Assembly: GCF_023856365.1 (NCBI RefSeq)
Contig: NW_026042416.1
Span: 62,001 to 126,000 of the forward strand
From: Brienomyrus brachyistius
Taxonomy: Eukaryota > Chordata > Actinopteri > Osteoglossiformes > Mormyridae
DNA length: 64,000 nucleotides
Direction of reading: 5' to 3'
A model generated the notes under the pieces. The model did not search any database, was not told the origin of the DNA, and saw only the letters and a program-made list of their open reading frames with translations. The translations under genes and the position numbers were made by a program. How positions within the stretch are numbered: the first letter of the stretch is position 1; every line of letters begins with the position of its first letter. Of the stretch, positions 51,727 through 64,000 are shown piece by piece.

Positions 51727-54480
51727 TGCCTATTTGTATTGCACGAGTCAGTCATGCTGTTTAATAAGAATCATTTGTATTTATACAAACAATGATAAAA
51801 AAATTATTGTATTAAATGGCGTGTTTGATGATACTGCTGGTGACTCCGTGGCACTCTTTGAGCAACGTGTCCGTATCCTAATTTTCTACCTTCTGACACA
51901 CAAATTCTCAGACTAAATGAGATTACTGCAGTCCCGTTGCCGGGGTAATGCAATTGTTTAGGTGGATGTCGCTGAATGCATTTCAGTGGGAGGTCCAGAA
52001 AGCCTGGGACGCGATTTGACGGGGTAGAAATTAGATGAACGGTTCTGTTGTACCTTGCAGATTTGTACCTTGCAGATTTCCCTCGATTTGCTTATTAGTT
52101 GCTGGAAATCAATATTTAAAAAAAAATGTGCGTTGAACATGCCTTTCCATCCCGATCCATGAACCCAGTTTTCCCAGATATCAGCAAAACAATGAGAAAT
52201 TCTATATATAAAAAAAAAAATCAACATTTGATTAAGTTTTATTAATGCTTGCTTTCATGTTAAAAAATTTTGGTGCACAATTTAATTTTTTTTTTAACAC
52301 ACAACATTTGGTTGAAATTGTAACGTGGAACATCAAGTCTGGGGCGCAGTTAAGGGGGGGAGATTAGGACAGTAAAAAACTTGGAACATAACTGCATTGG
52401 TGTGGGTTTGTGGCCCAATATGATATGCATTCATGGGGCCCAAATTCTCTAGCAGAATCACAGCATAGATTTCTTTGTATATTTTTTAGGTTTAAAGGAC
52501 TCTGGAGATTGAGATATTGTGTTTTTAAAGTTTCCTTGGACTCCCACAGTAAATTTTACAGAGCTGGGGTCTCCATAACTTTTGCTGTGCAATAAATTTT
52601 GCTGACTGGGAAAGGGGGGGGGGGTTCCCCAAGATTTTTGCCGGCTCGCCTACCCATCGGCTCACCTTGAAAATGCCCAAAATGCCACCTGGCTGTTCAG
52701 CCCTGCTATAAAGTTGCAGAAAGACACGACGTTGTACTGTGACCTTACGATGTTACAGATCCGAGAAATAGCATACTAAGCAGCACGTGTTTCCCTGCTG
52801 TGTTAAGGTGGGCCTTAGAAACCCATAACGCACTAATGCAGCTCTGGATGGTGGGCTATGCGTCAGTAATGCTGTCAGAGAAGATTCACTCATTAGTCTG
52901 ATGTGAACTTAATCAGATTATGGGTCCTTTTTAGTCGCAGAATACAACATAATCCATGGCAAATGGACATCGGTGCCGTCTTTATGATGTTATGCTGACA
53001 GTGCCTTTAATCCCACCCCCCACCCCCCACCAATCCCTTTCCCAACTTCATGTTGTCTCTTAATCCTGTATGTTTCAGTAATATGAAGACGGAATTTCAG
53101 TATTCTCTGTTGCGGTTGTTTTATTTTTATCTCGCGAGTTTCATGCATTTTTAAGAACCGCGCAGAACATCAGTTAACTCTGTGCTGCTGGAATCCTGAG
53201 GATTGCCTTGATGGGTAGTGTAGGAGTTGAAGGATTTGCGTAGTCAGATTTAATTTTTTAAAAAGGAAATCTATTAAAAAGTAACATGCAAAGTAGTTTA
53301 TTATTATTATTTTTTTTTTTTTTTACATAAGAATTTCAAGAGAAACTGAGAGCCTCGTTTTAATGGGCTTGTCTGGTAAAGTTAGTTTGACACTTGTACT
53401 GCATGTATTATTAAACATTTATCTATCCATCCATCCATCCATCCCGGCTCCGTCAACATGCAAACTTCAGTAATTCAAAACACTTAGTATTGAGCTTCCA
53501 TTGTGAGCCTTAGCAGCCAATAAACAAACCGCCAATAATGAATATCACAGGCTTTGGTGATGGACACAGACTTCCAGACACGCCCCATATTCCTGACGCA
53601 TTCCTCACCATGACCCTGTCTACTTCACATTCGCAGCCCAATATTTCATTCAAACTGGAGTTCGAAAGCTTGTTGGAGCCGAATGGACAATTTTAAAGAC
53701 CAACATGGCAGAAAATTCAGTTCTGAAAGAAAGGAAGTTTCGATTTTTAATGAACTTATGAGATGCAGCAGAGATTCATCTTACCCTCAGTAATCTTTAG
53801 TTATAGCTTTCAGGGACTGGGATATAGATAATTTAGAAATGTGCTGCTTTTTAAAACACTAAGTAGGATTCCAATACTTTTCCAAGACACGGTATAATAG
53901 TATAATGTATTGTTGGTGCGCTGTGGGAGGGAGGTGCTGTCCTGGCAGGGGAGACAGGTGACTGAAACCTTTTGTAGCGATTTGTTCCGCCTGTCTGTTG
54001 GGCAGAATTTAGTTTGCTCTCTTTGTGCTTCCAGTAAATCTAGGTCCCGTTCCCATCATACCAGCAAGTCCGTGCAGGGTGGATCTCTGGCTAATCTCTT
54101 TTGTTGTTTGATTCCCTCCACGGAGGAAAAAAAAAAGAACTCGAGGTCACCTGCGGTTCCGAACCACATCTCCAGCAGGTCAGTGATCTCAGAGTAGCAC
54201 ATGCCGTTTATAAGCCAAAAGAAAAATGGTTGAAAAGTACGACACCTGTGTTATTCTATTTTGGTATTTAAGTGACAGAATTCCACTAAAGGTGAATTAA
54301 AAACTTGCTTAATTTATTGAGAAATGCTGAAGAAGTAAATGAACAAAGGATGAGAGAAGCTGCTGGAATCTGAAGCAGACATGATGCAGGTTCGAAACTG
54401 CACAGTTTTGATCTGGAATATGGGACACAATCCACATTATAAGCACTGAGCTAAATGCCAAGTTTTAAATGGCTATTTAT
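51727..54480. other. Intergenic spacer between convergent CLCN7 and RGS11
   Basis: Holds a T-run (about 53310-53325), a short CCATCCATCC remnant near 53408-53435 that may be a SINE tail, and a G-run near 52613. The plus-strand frame 53910-54197 has no recognisable motif and no splice partners. No gene supported. Confidence 0.5.
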
Positions 54481-54798
54481 CTATTACAACCATTGTTTCA
54501 GTGAAAGTTGTATGCAGATGTTTATTACTTAGTAATAAGGCAATATTTGGCTCAACTATGGTTTGTCTGTTACTAATGAAATAAACTTTTCCTATATATA
54601 GAGACACAGGACTTTTCTCACTTCTGATCTAAACCATAATTTAGTCTGTTCTTATTTAACATGACACTATAATAAAAATACATCCGAAGTTAAAAATCCT
54701 GGAAGACTGCGTCAAATAGAGCAGCAGAGCACCGCCCCCAAACAGCCTCTGTGGGGCAGCAGTGAGCTCAGAGTGCATCCCCCCCCCAGGAGGCAGTG
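54481..54798 (-). other. RGS11: RGS11 3' UTR (inferred)
   Basis: Minus-strand AATAAA signals (TTTATT on plus) lie at 54521-54526 and 54313-54318. The first, about 275 bases past the stop codon, is a reasonable 3' end. Confidence 0.4.
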
Positions 54799-57700
54799 TT
54801 AGGAAGAGCAGGCTGCTGTGGGACTTGCTGGTGACCCCAGGGACTTGGTCTTGCCGTTGTCCTCTAAGGCCTGGGCGAAAAGGGCAGGGTTACGGCTGGA
54901 GTGCCGCTGGCGTCTCACAAAGGGAAAGACACTGGGGCATGATGGGAAGGAGAACATGTTAGCGTTCCGCTAACACTTGTGGCACTGCCTTTTCTAAGTC
55001 AGCCATGTTGGAAAATCCTTGACTACCGTGGAATTACAAACAGAAACTGGAGAGCATCACAGGGGACGCAAAAGCAATTAACATTACAGAACTCTGTGTA
55101 GTCTTAGTGACGAAGCTAAGCTGAAGCCAGCAGTTCACACTAAGCCCAAAAATCCCTGGAATTAATCGTTAACAACCCCAGAAACAGAACCTGTGTGTAT
55201 CCCACACCAATATGAGTCTTATCCCCTTATATAAAATACATGGAATATATTACAGAAAGACCCCTTTTATAGAAGATAATAGTTTTACCTTTTTTTGGTC
55301 TCTTGTGGTTCTATGGCTCTAGCCAGCATGTTTTTGTAGAGATCGGACTTTAAATAGCGGGCGTAGGAGTCCTGAGGGTGAGAGGAGAGGCCGAGAGCCC
55401 GTTTTAATGAAGCTGTCATCCACTTTCATGGCTGTGCACAGTTAATGCTCCTACCTTCTTCATCAGGAAATAGATGTGCATCTGGGCGTCATCCAGGACA
55501 AAACGATGTGGGCTTTTCATGCCCTGCAGGGTCTTCTCCATGGTCTTGCTGTCCACGTTTACCCACTTGCTGGCTCCCGGGGCCAGGAACTGCCTGGGGG
55601 GAAGGAAGTGATGAGCCTGAGCTTTGCAGTCCCACTGGGAGTAAGCAAGTGCCACATCAGGGCCTGCTCTAAATTCAACTGGGATGCAAACTGTCCCACT
55701 GGGCCACAAGGTCGCACTCACTTGTAGACCTCTTCCACCTTCTGCGGGATCGTAGCGCTCTCGCCGTGCCGGATGTCCTCACAGGCCTCCCAGAAACAGA
55801 GGTTCTCCACTGTGAATGAAACAGCGCATGCATCAGCTACCTGCAGGAGGCGCTCATCACGATGCCAATATGGAGGAGAATTGCCTTTCATAGAGGGATC
55901 ATGATTATTAATTTAGCAGATGCTAGATCCTATTTTTTTTTTTTTTTGAGAGGGCAGGGTCAGTCAGTCCCTGGAGTAACTGATCGACGGCCCAATAGTG
56001 AGGTCACTCAGCTGACTCTGGGATTTGAGCTGATGACCTCCTGCAATGAATCCCAATCTGCTGAGTCACACACTGCCCAAATAGGCCCGCAGTGATCAAA
56101 TAATGAATATGATTCTTACTTGCTGACGATGCCTCCATGAAGCTGATCTACTTGGGCGGGGGGGTCTACATGCTGCTCACCACTGAACTCCTTCTCCAGG
56201 TACTCCCTGAACTTGCACCGTCCCAGAGGGTCCCTAAGGAGCTCCTTGCAAGTCATCAAATATTCAGGTTCAATGCTGGCATATTCCAGCAAACTGGAGC
56301 TCGAAATGGTGACGAAATGATTATACGTCATTGAACCCTATAAGGAAATTCTCTTTTCATCTCCTCCATCTTGCTCTCCATAGGTGAGAGAAAGCTTGGT
56401 AGCAAAGGGCAGCTGCCCGTAGAGGCTCCCAGGAACCTGGGGGTTAAGGGCCTTGTTCAAGGACCCACAAGTGTGTTGAAGCCAGGCTTGAACCGGTGAC
56501 CTTCTGATCAATATTAAGTAATTATTTGCAGTTAAATACAGTTCAATTCAGTTTAATAGTCAACCGGTTTCAATATTAGTTAGGCATCATTAATCCAGGA
56601 TATGTGTGACTCTGAGATTTATGGTGAAAGATGGATGGGCAGATGGACGAAAGAACGAAATAACGAGGTTAGATTTTCACAAAGAGCAGTCCCCAGCATT
56701 TTTGTCAGAATTAACATGAAATAGATCCCCCCCCCCACCAATCAGAGGCACAGTATACAGAATACCCAGAGATATCCCCCAGTTAGGGACTAATGTGGAC
56801 TGGTGTCGAACCAGTGGTCCCCCAGCTATGCTGGGACTGAGGCTGAATCACAGGTGTTGGGGGGGGGTAGGTGGGGGAGGCTGTTATCCAACCTTTCCAG
56901 GCAGATGGAGGACTTGACCCTCGAGCGGCCCAGGGATTTCCTGATGTGTTCAATCTGGTGTCGGGAGCCATGAAAAATCACACGGGGAATATAAGAGTCA
57001 GAAAAAAGGCACAGCATGGTACACATCCAAGCCCTGATAAGAGCCATGCTGTTGTACCTTTAAACAGAATTTGTCAATATCTGAGAGCCAACAAAAGAAA
57101 ACGACAACACAGATGTAGATCCTTCCGAAGCAATTTTCTTATGACAGCATTCTTAAGAGCCCACTTAATCACCCTCTTTGGTTGTTCTTGGCAACCATCC
57201 CATCAGCTGAAATAGGTTCACTCTAAATTCTTTCAGGCTTACCTCTCTTTTGTAGTAGTCCGCGTTCTGTTCTGTAAAGAAGGAAGAAACAAAACCGTCT
57301 CTAAACATGATATAAGCCACATGTTTATGGGAGTTTTACTTGCGCAAAAATGTTCTGAGGGCACAAGGTTCATTGGTTCAGAGAGATAACCAATCAGACT
57401 GTAGAAGTGGTGGATACAGGCAACTAGAGGAGGGGGGGGGGTCAACCAATCAGATGTCTTGTTCCTGCCTCCTCTAGTTCCTTAGACCCACCTCCTCTAC
57501 AATCTAATTGGTTATCTCTCTGAACCAATCATTTTTCCTTCTGCCCTCAGAACATTTTTGTGAGGGTAAAACTCCCACGAGCGAATCACATGCAAGGAAT
57601 CAGACAGTAGGAATTCTGCTCACACTCAGCTCCTGGCTTTACTAAGCAGACATCCAGTCTAGAAACCATGAATAATATAGCACTATTACGAGTATGTATT

Positions 57701-60700
57701 GTGGGACTGCTGACGTACTTACGTTAGCATGGAAAACGAGAGCAGGAAGTGAGGAAGAAGTGAGACAGAAAGATGAGCACAACGAAGTGCTGTCACACTC
57801 ACACACGAGCTTCCCTCGGATGCCCTCCCACCAAAAACACTGATTATCACTTCACTTCCTTGGGTAATTTGGGGGCCCAAGGCAACAGCCTATTCTGCCT
57901 ATAGCTGCCATATATATATAGATATTAATATACATATTTTTTCTTCATGACTTTGATCTTATCTAGGCCCCGAGCGGCTCTCTTGTTTGCCCGGATCCGG
58001 TCCTGTGACTGACAGAGGCGATAAACAGCAGGTACTGGCATTACGGAAAAAATGTATATGCTTAATAAAAAGCTCAGACCAGCTGGACTCGGGAGTTGTG
58101 CCGGTTCCTTCGCTCAGGGCCTTGTTCTTGAACGCTGAATGTTCCCGGCTGCAGAAAATCAGAGGGTGAGAAATCCTTAGCTGAACTTCAGATGAAGAGT
58201 GAGCTCGTTTCTCTCAAGCAGACTGACGCCGGTCTAACGCTGCATTAATACCCCTTAGCACTACTGGTCACATTTCCCATGATGCCACTGGGTACAGCCC
58301 ATGGCGACACTGCCCAGTAGGGGACAGTGTGACAGCTTTCCAAAAGGACCATTCGGTCCTGGAGGGCCAGTCGGTGACACAGTATCCATGATCAGGACTG
58401 GGGTACCCTGCTTTACAGAATAAACTAACCAAATGTCGATACTGAATGCAATCTGATTTAACATGGTTTCCTTAAATCCCAATTAAAGTGCTTCAGATCA
58501 GCTCAGGACTTAACAGCAGAGAGACTATTTGGCAAATTATTACGCTGCTATTTGCAATTACATCCATTATCTCTCCGCTAACATGCAGCATTAAGCCTGA
58601 GCCGCAGGAATAGAGGTCAGATAATGGATCCGGTATTCCGGAGGTGGGATCCTCTTCCAGCTCGTTTAAAAGGCCCAACAAGTGGGGGGGTGGTGGGGGG
58701 GGAGACGCAAACACAGCATGTCTGCATTTTAGCTTCAGGCCGTCTCCCAGTCCCTTCGCACTCCTCTCTCCCAGATCCAAGCATCACCAGTCTTAGCGAT
58801 GCGTCTCGTGTTTCTCGGGCAAAGAGAAAGGAGGCAGGAAGCGGCCATTTTGTCATTTGCTGGTTTTAATCCCCCCCCCCCCCCCCAGCTTCCCCCGTCC
58901 ACCTGGCCGTACCAGAGTGCAGAGCGTCCCTGCCTTTTAAACACGAGCAGCACCTGACTGGGGGGCCCTACGCTGCGTGGTTTTTGGCTCAACTGTGTTT
59001 CCGTCTAATTGGCGTCAAAACGGTGGGTTTCATCAATGAGGGTGGTGTGTGGCTGAGCGGGTTGGCAGTCGCCGCCTATGACTGGAAGGTTGCCGGTTTA
59101 AATCCCACAGTCAGCAGAGTGACATCACCACTGGACCCCTGAGAGAAGTCCCTAAACCCCCAACTGCTCTAGTCTCAATAAAAGGTACATCTGCAAAATA
59201 AGCTGAATTTAGGATGTGATCCGCAGCTGCGTGGCTGCCATTCCCACCTCCTGATGCCGCCCCGGATGGGGATAATGGCCCACATAAACGCTGATGCTTA
59301 TTAGCCCTGAGAGATGCTGCGCACCCAGCAGAAAGGGGCCCTAGTGACGGCCGGGATTAAGCCAGATACACACCACACTCTGCTCCTGTCCCACACTTTC
59401 ATTCTCCACTCTCCTGTGTTATTCATGAACTCCAAATTACACTCAGCGAGGGTGCAGTTGCTCATTCCCGCAGCCTGCTGTCCTGTCTGTCTTCTGAAAG
59501 CTCTCGTCCCACAGAACATAGGCTTCTTCCCAGCTAAGTAAATATTTCATGATCACACTGAAGCAGTAGTGGGTTATCAGGCCTGAAGTGATATATTCCT
59601 CCCCCACAAAGTATGCATGGAGACACTCTGTGTGTCTTACTTAACGAAGATAAAACTCCCCCCCCCCGTGAATTTTGCTGAGCTCAATGCTCTGGAGATG
59701 ACGGAGATCGAAAATTATACCGGAAATGTTCCATATGTCCTTACAGATGTTTCCTTTGCCTTCCTTCATTGAACAAACCCGTTGTCGTGGGAGAGAACTG
59801 CACAACCCCCCAGCTCTCTGTGGGGGAATGGGACCCTGCCTATGCCTTCCTGCCAATCCTGCCAAGTTTCCCCTGTAAGTTGAAGGATCTCCTAACAGGC
59901 CTGCATGTAGATTAATGTCATACCCAGGACAAAGCAATTGCAGGTTAAGGCCCTTGCTGAAAGGCCCAACGGAGTAGAATCACTCTGGGCATTCACAGGA
60001 TTTGAACCAACAACCTTCCACTTGCTTGCACAGATCCCTAGGCCCAGAGCCACCACTCTGCCCCACAACCTCAAAAAAATCCTAGAATCGCCCCCAGCCT
60101 GAGGCGATATTCGAGCTGCCAAGGTGCATTGAGTTCAGGTTTACCCAGTGTGTGCTTTACTCTAATCACAGCATACTGGGTTTTCGCCGGGGCAGATGTA
60201 GGGAGTCAGGGGTTTCGGGGGAGGTGCTTACTGGCGGTCTGTTGACGAGCCAGTAGGCCTGTTCCTGACATTCCAGCACGATGCGGTCCGCCTTGCGCCT
60301 CTGTTTGGCTGCCCTGGTAGGAGCAGAGCAGTCGATGGAGAGTCAGAAAGCATACTGGGTAATTAGCATATAGCGGTAATCACTGAACTGCAAGGTAGGG
60401 TTTTCATTTTTCTGTTTCCTTTTTCACTTAGAAATGGATTTCCGACTCTAGTGTTTAGGCTGAGGTCTGATTTAACAGATAGGAGGGAAATTATGACCAC
60501 ACACCATGTTACTTTTTAATTTAGGTAACATCATCATCCTCTTAATACGAGATTTATTCATCCATTCTCATCTGTCCCCTTGTGTGCATTTATGAAATTG
60601 ATTTCATAGCTCGATGCGACAGTATTCCCGGGCTGGGGTGGGGTTTACCTGAGCTGCTCCTTCGCCTGCATCACCACGAAGTCCCAGGTGTGGTTGATCC

Positions 60701-63700
60701 GTTTGTGCAACATGTTGTAGCTGTCCTGCGGAGACGATGTTTAAATGCGACATTGCCAGGTCGCACGGCTGGCTGCGTTGCTGCATGGGTTCACGTTATG
60801 ACTCACAGGCCGAACCCCTCCCAGGATATCAGCTGGCAGTGTCGGATTCACAAACCCTCTTACTGATGAGAACCTAAAATGCGTTGACCCTGACGCAACA
60901 TGGCGGCAAGTTGGTGGATGTCTATGTGCGATCCTACTATGTGCATAATTGGTGGGAGGTTTTCTTACACAAAAATGTTCTGAGGGCAGAAGGAAAATGA
61001 TTGGTTCGGATAGATAACCAATCAGATTGCAGAGGAGGCAGGACCAAGACATCTGATTGGTTGCTCCTGCCTCCTCTAGTTGCTCGGATCCACCTCATGT
61101 ACAATCTAATTGGTTATCTCTCTGAACCAATCATTTTTCCTTCTACCCTCATAATATTTTGTGTAAGTAAAACTCCCATGAGCATTCAGCTATCACATGA
61201 TCTCATCAAGCAATGCTTCAGACCAGCGAATAAGAATAGCATTGAAATGTACATAAATAAAAATTTTCTCTTACCTTTTCATAGTCTATCAGCTGCCCTT
61301 GCTTTCTGATATTCTTCTTAGTCAAATAAATCGCTTTAGAAGAGCAAAAGAAAGACATGGCAAGAAACTGTGTTTTTCTATTATTCTAGTAAAGGGAAGT
61401 AATGATGTAATAGGCGAGCACATGATTAATAATTGGTAATCACCATAATCTAGCTCGGAGGCTGGCCACTGCTGAGAGCTCCAGAAGTACGGAGTCTAGC
61501 AAAAAGGAGATGCTGTCATTTGAAACTATTCAGAAGCAGCGTGACAAAGGTGCTTTGTGATTTAACATGTCAGGGACAAGGCGGGTGGAAGGCATTTTGC
61601 TACTTTAACTGGCATTGGTTCTCATACATCAGTGTTTCCCAATCCGGTCCTCGGCGACACACAGATGATCCACGTTTTTGCTCCCTCCCAGCTCCCTACC
61701 AGACAGTCTACGTTTTTGCACCCTCTCAGCTCTGGAGCCCGGACCAGATTGAGAAATACTGTCCTACACGGTAATTCCGCAGTCTCTCCAACGAATAGTT
61801 TCGATATGCGTGCCCCCCCACATGGCCACCACCCTCTCGCGCTGCCCTCCATCTGAAGAAACCGTGGTTTTAGGTTACCTGGAAGCGATACGGCGTCTCG
61901 TCGGGCCGCAGGACGAGCGTCCTGGGGTCCTTTAGGGGGTAAATGTAGCCGTGCTTCACGATCAGATTCCCCACATGAAGTGCCTCTGAAAACACACAAA
62001 GTGGTCACTCATTTCCACGTAAACTACTCAAAGCTCAAACAAATCCACTACTCGTAGCCCAGATTTAGGCATAGTAATTCTCTAAATTTTTGTCAGTGGA
62101 ATACAGTAGAACACACGATAACTAGAAACTGAGTAGGCATATTATATTTTATTTTACGGTATAGCAAGTAACTGGAAAAAACGTTGACATGGTGCACAGA
62201 ATAAGCCGCGGGGATGGTGCATTCCTCATCGGAACTATAATTAATTACGAGTAATTGGGACTTTCCACTTTCCGGCTGCCTCCGCGGCCATTGGCAGTCA
62301 GGCGCTCCCGGGGGTTTCAGACCGGCGCAGCAACAGCGCTGCTAGGGGGAAGCCTAGTGTTTACAGGGAGGGGTAACTGCTTACCGGGGCAACAGGTTTT
62401 TTGCCCATTCAAGTCTGTTAATGCATCTGCCATCTACTGCCTAAAAGTCCCCTCCTTTCCATTCCGACTTCTTTTCCAATCTGGGCTGTAAATCAGGGAA
62501 ATCTGCTCCCTTGCTATTTAAAACCTCATCTGCATCGCCCGGGAATTCAGGACAACAGCGTCTTGCAGAAGTGCATAATGAGGGAGACGGATAGCGATAT
62601 TTCTCCAGGCATGACTGACTGCCTCTGGCTATCAGCGAAGTTTGCATCGGGACTATCAAACCGTACAGCTCAGCATGCGTAGCGGCGCGACTCGGGACTG
62701 GCCTACAGATTATTTGTACTAATAGCCTCTCAGCAGAAAGATAAATAATTCAGCAGATAAATTGACGCCAGGGGAAGAAAATCCCAAAAGCTTCAGGCGA
62801 ATGGGGTGTCTATGTTATGGACAAGCTCAATTCTAACATTTATTAATTCACAGGCTCAGCAATATCAATGGAACAGAACATGCTTCTGTCAGACACGTGA
62901 ATTGCATATGCTTACACATAAATGCAGCTAGGCTAATCTGTTGTATGGATGACAAATTCTATTACTTCATTTGTATTTATTATTCAAAAGACTCGTTTAT
63001 TTCTGTTATTTTATTACAAAAAAAAAAAAAACCTGATGACGTCTTTCGCCAGCAGGGGCGCCATCGTCGTCACGAAGGGAAAAAAACAATCGATTAACCT
63101 CACATAAGAGCACCAGGTAACGCTTCCCTACATACTTCTCGGCCCTACCTTCTTCCATGATGGAGTACTTCTGAATTAGCCACTCCACGATATCATTTCC
63201 TGGGAAGGCATAGCGAGGAAGGCATCTAGTTAGAGTCGAGAAATGCATTAAGCCGTCATAAATCAAAAACGCTGAACTCGATAAATAAATTACATAAATA
63301 AATATGAGCGCAAGGAGATCGATGACAGTCTTAATGCACAGGATTCCCGAAGACCGCCGATGTATGGGCTTTCCTGTGAAGGGCTTAAATGACCATTAGG
63401 ACCCGGCCCCCGGGACACTGCACGGCCGGGTGTAAGACAACCCGGGCGGCACGAAAAATTATTTTTAAAAAGTAAAATATGTATCGTGCACCTGTCATCG
63501 CATGTGGAATCACTGTGATTAACAGTCTTTGATTCTTCATCTTTATCCCCATGTCGGGATCTTGCATCGCCACAATGACTTGTTCAATCTGGGATAAGAA
63601 GAATAGTCAAAATCGTGAAATCAAGGTGACGACAGACATAGTGAAAACGTTCAACCTAGTAATATAATAATTGCTTAATGTGTGATTTGATATGTAATCG

Positions 63701-63963
63701 TTATATTCATCATTAAATCACCGGAGAGACACACTCATATATTTAGGCATATATATAAGTAAACTACAAGGTTTTTCCTCTGACTATCTTAACTGCACGT
63801 CAAAGACGTTATCGGATATTCCCGACTACAGACTTTCGGTTTGATCATTTATTCGCGTTATTAATTCGGCTCCTGATTACATTAAACTAAACATGCTCAG
63901 ATTGTTACAACCTTTGCTTGTCGGTTATTTTTGGGATCTTTCTGGATGGGCTCAAGGCGGGGT
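54799..63963 (-). CDS. RGS11: Regulator of G-protein signalling 11 (R7 family), 5'-incomplete, 16 exons
   Basis: R7 RGS proteins bind G-beta-5 through the GGL domain and speed GTP hydrolysis by G-alpha-o; RGS11 acts in retinal ON-bipolar cells. Exons 5' to 3': 63963-63912 (tentative), 63588-63492, 63199-63149, 61985-61879, 61495-61444, 61334-61276, 60725-60649, 60313-60232, 58148-58080, 57266-57243, 56954-56893, 56244-56181, 55809-55722, 55593-55455, 55371-55289, 54931-54799 (TAA). DEP domain: [35 protein letters not shown]7[39 protein letters not shown] start: [19 protein letters not shown] domain: [44 protein letters not shown]-terminus [12 protein letters not shown] with [21 protein letters not shown] and the C-terminus point to RGS11 rather than RGS9. 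The start codon is off-window, and linker exons between GGL and RGS were not found. Confidence 0.92.
55925..56090 (-). mobile_element. tRNA-derived SINE fragment in an RGS11 intron
   Basis: Minus strand shows an A-box-like TGTGACTCAGCAGATTGG and a B-box-like GCTCAAATCCC separated by a tRNA-like interval, then a T-run complement at 55931-55946. Resembles old fish tRNA SINEs; diverged. Confidence 0.4.
56415..56505 (-). mobile_element. tRNA-SINE (HE1-like) fragment
   Basis: Minus strand: GTCACCGGTTCAAGCC (B box) followed by CAAGGCCCTTAACCCCC, the conserved post-tRNA motif of a widespread fish SINE type. Lies where the missing RGS11 linker exons would be expected. Confidence 0.5.
57329..57576. 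mobile_element. Palindromic MITE, copy 1 (RGS11 intron)
   Basis: A 248-bp fold-back element: GGGAGTTTTAC at the left end is mirrored by GTAAAACTCCC at the right. The arms share TTCTGAGGGC, TTGGTTCAGAGAGATAACC and AACTAGAGG with their complements. It contains several CCAAT motifs (AACCAATCAGA). Homologous to 60954-61177. Confidence 0.8.
58871..58886. repeat. 16-nt poly-C tract
   Basis: Uninterrupted C-run in an RGS11 intron, one of several long C/G homopolymers in the genic third of the window. Confidence 0.9.
59041..59200 (+). mobile_element. tRNA-derived SINE (HE1-like) in an RGS11 intron
   Basis: tRNA-like head with A box (TGTGGCTGAGCGGGTTGG) and B box (GCCGGTTTAAATCCC), followed by a body with CTGGACCCCTGAGAGAAG and CCTAAACCCCCAACTGCTC, which corresponds to the conserved post-tRNA segment of fish SINEs. 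Plus strand. Confidence 0.65.
59892..60110 (-). mobile_element. tRNA-derived SINE (HE1-like), minus copy
   Basis: Minus strand: GTGGGGCAGAGTGGTGGC head, B box TTGGTTCAAATCC, then CAGCAAGGGCCTTAACCTGC. Same family as 59041-59200 in the opposite orientation. Confidence 0.65.
60954..61177. mobile_element. Palindromic MITE, copy 2 (RGS11 intron)
   Basis: A 224-bp homologue of 57329-57576 with the same TIRs (GGGAGGTTTTC at left, GTAAAACTCCC at right), the same CCAAT-rich arms and the central CCTGCCTCCTCTAGTTGC. One copy lies upstream of the exon at 60725 and the other upstream of the exon at 57266, in transcription order. Confidence 0.8.
61630..61761. mobile_element. Short hAT-type MITE in an RGS11 intron
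   Basis: Starts CAGTGTTTCCCAATCCGG and ends CAGATTGAGAAATACTG, inverted repeats typical of a common fish hAT MITE. The interior contains an internal duplication of TACGTTTTTGCNCCCTC-type sequence. Flanks TCATACAT and TCCTACAC agree at six of eight positions, a degraded 8-bp target duplication. Confidence 0.65.
62000..63140. other. RGS11 intron, no additional feature
   Basis: Intron between the exons at 63199-63149 and 61985-61879. Contains an A-run at 63018-63031. No repeat or gene recognised. Confidence 0.5.
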
Positions 63964-64000
63964 CTGTAAGCACAAGCAAACTGCCAGCACTTTTGTTTTA

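Noticed and set aside
53910..54197. Plus-strand 95-codon frame downstream of CLCN7
   Set aside because: No homology that I recognise, no promoter or splice context, serine-rich composition.
57900..58040. Possible extra RGS11 exon (basic peptide [16 protein letters not shown] on minus)
   Set aside because: Exons on either side already join in phase to match RGS11, and no clean acceptor/donor pair surrounds it.

Overview
This is vertebrate nuclear DNA, almost certainly from a teleost fish. It has intron-split genes with GT/AG splice sites, a dense mix of fish-type transposons (Tc1/mariner, hAT MITEs, tRNA-derived SINEs, CR1/L2-like LINEs, Gypsy-like and gag-bearing LTR elements), long (TA)n/(TG)n/poly-C tracts, and two recognisable conserved vertebrate genes. 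The species cannot be named from sequence alone.

Layout. From 1 to about 39 kb I find no intact host gene. This part is a graveyard of mobile elements, many nested: a hAT MITE with a perfect 8-bp target duplication (504-808); a broken integrase-type transposase (2.5-3.3 kb); a 2.65-kb inverted repeat with ~760-bp arms (7118-9768) abutting a Gypsy integrase tail; three copies of one LTR-like repeat (10.8-12.7, 26.9-27.7 and 30.6-32.4 kb), two attached to the same gag fragment with no pol between; a CR1-like LINE split by a small DNA transposon (13.7-15.3 kb); a hAT-like transposase relic (21.1-23.5 kb); an internally deleted Tc1 (23.5-24.7 kb); a zinc-finger/transposase relic (32.4-34.5 kb); and a Gypsy integrase remnant (37.7-38.3 kb). 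At 39.4-39.9 kb there is an orphan CCAAT/heat-shock-element/TATA promoter with a first-exon-like segment. From 41.2 to 43.0 kb lies an eight-unit tandem array.

The last third is genic. CLCN7 (lysosomal 2Cl-/H+ exchanger) runs on + from 43371 to its stop at 49895 as 15 exons that join in phase. They encode about the C-terminal 505 residues; the N-terminal ~300 residues are not found in the 43 kb upstream. RGS11 (R7-family regulator of G-protein signalling) runs on - from the right edge to its stop at 54799 as 16 exons. Its initiating exon is off the window, and the linker exons between the GGL and RGS domains were not found. The two genes are convergent, with stop codons about 4.9 kb apart. 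They act in unrelated processes (lysosomal ion transport; G-alpha deactivation in neurons), so the arrangement is synteny rather than an operon. Both lie on human 16p13.3.
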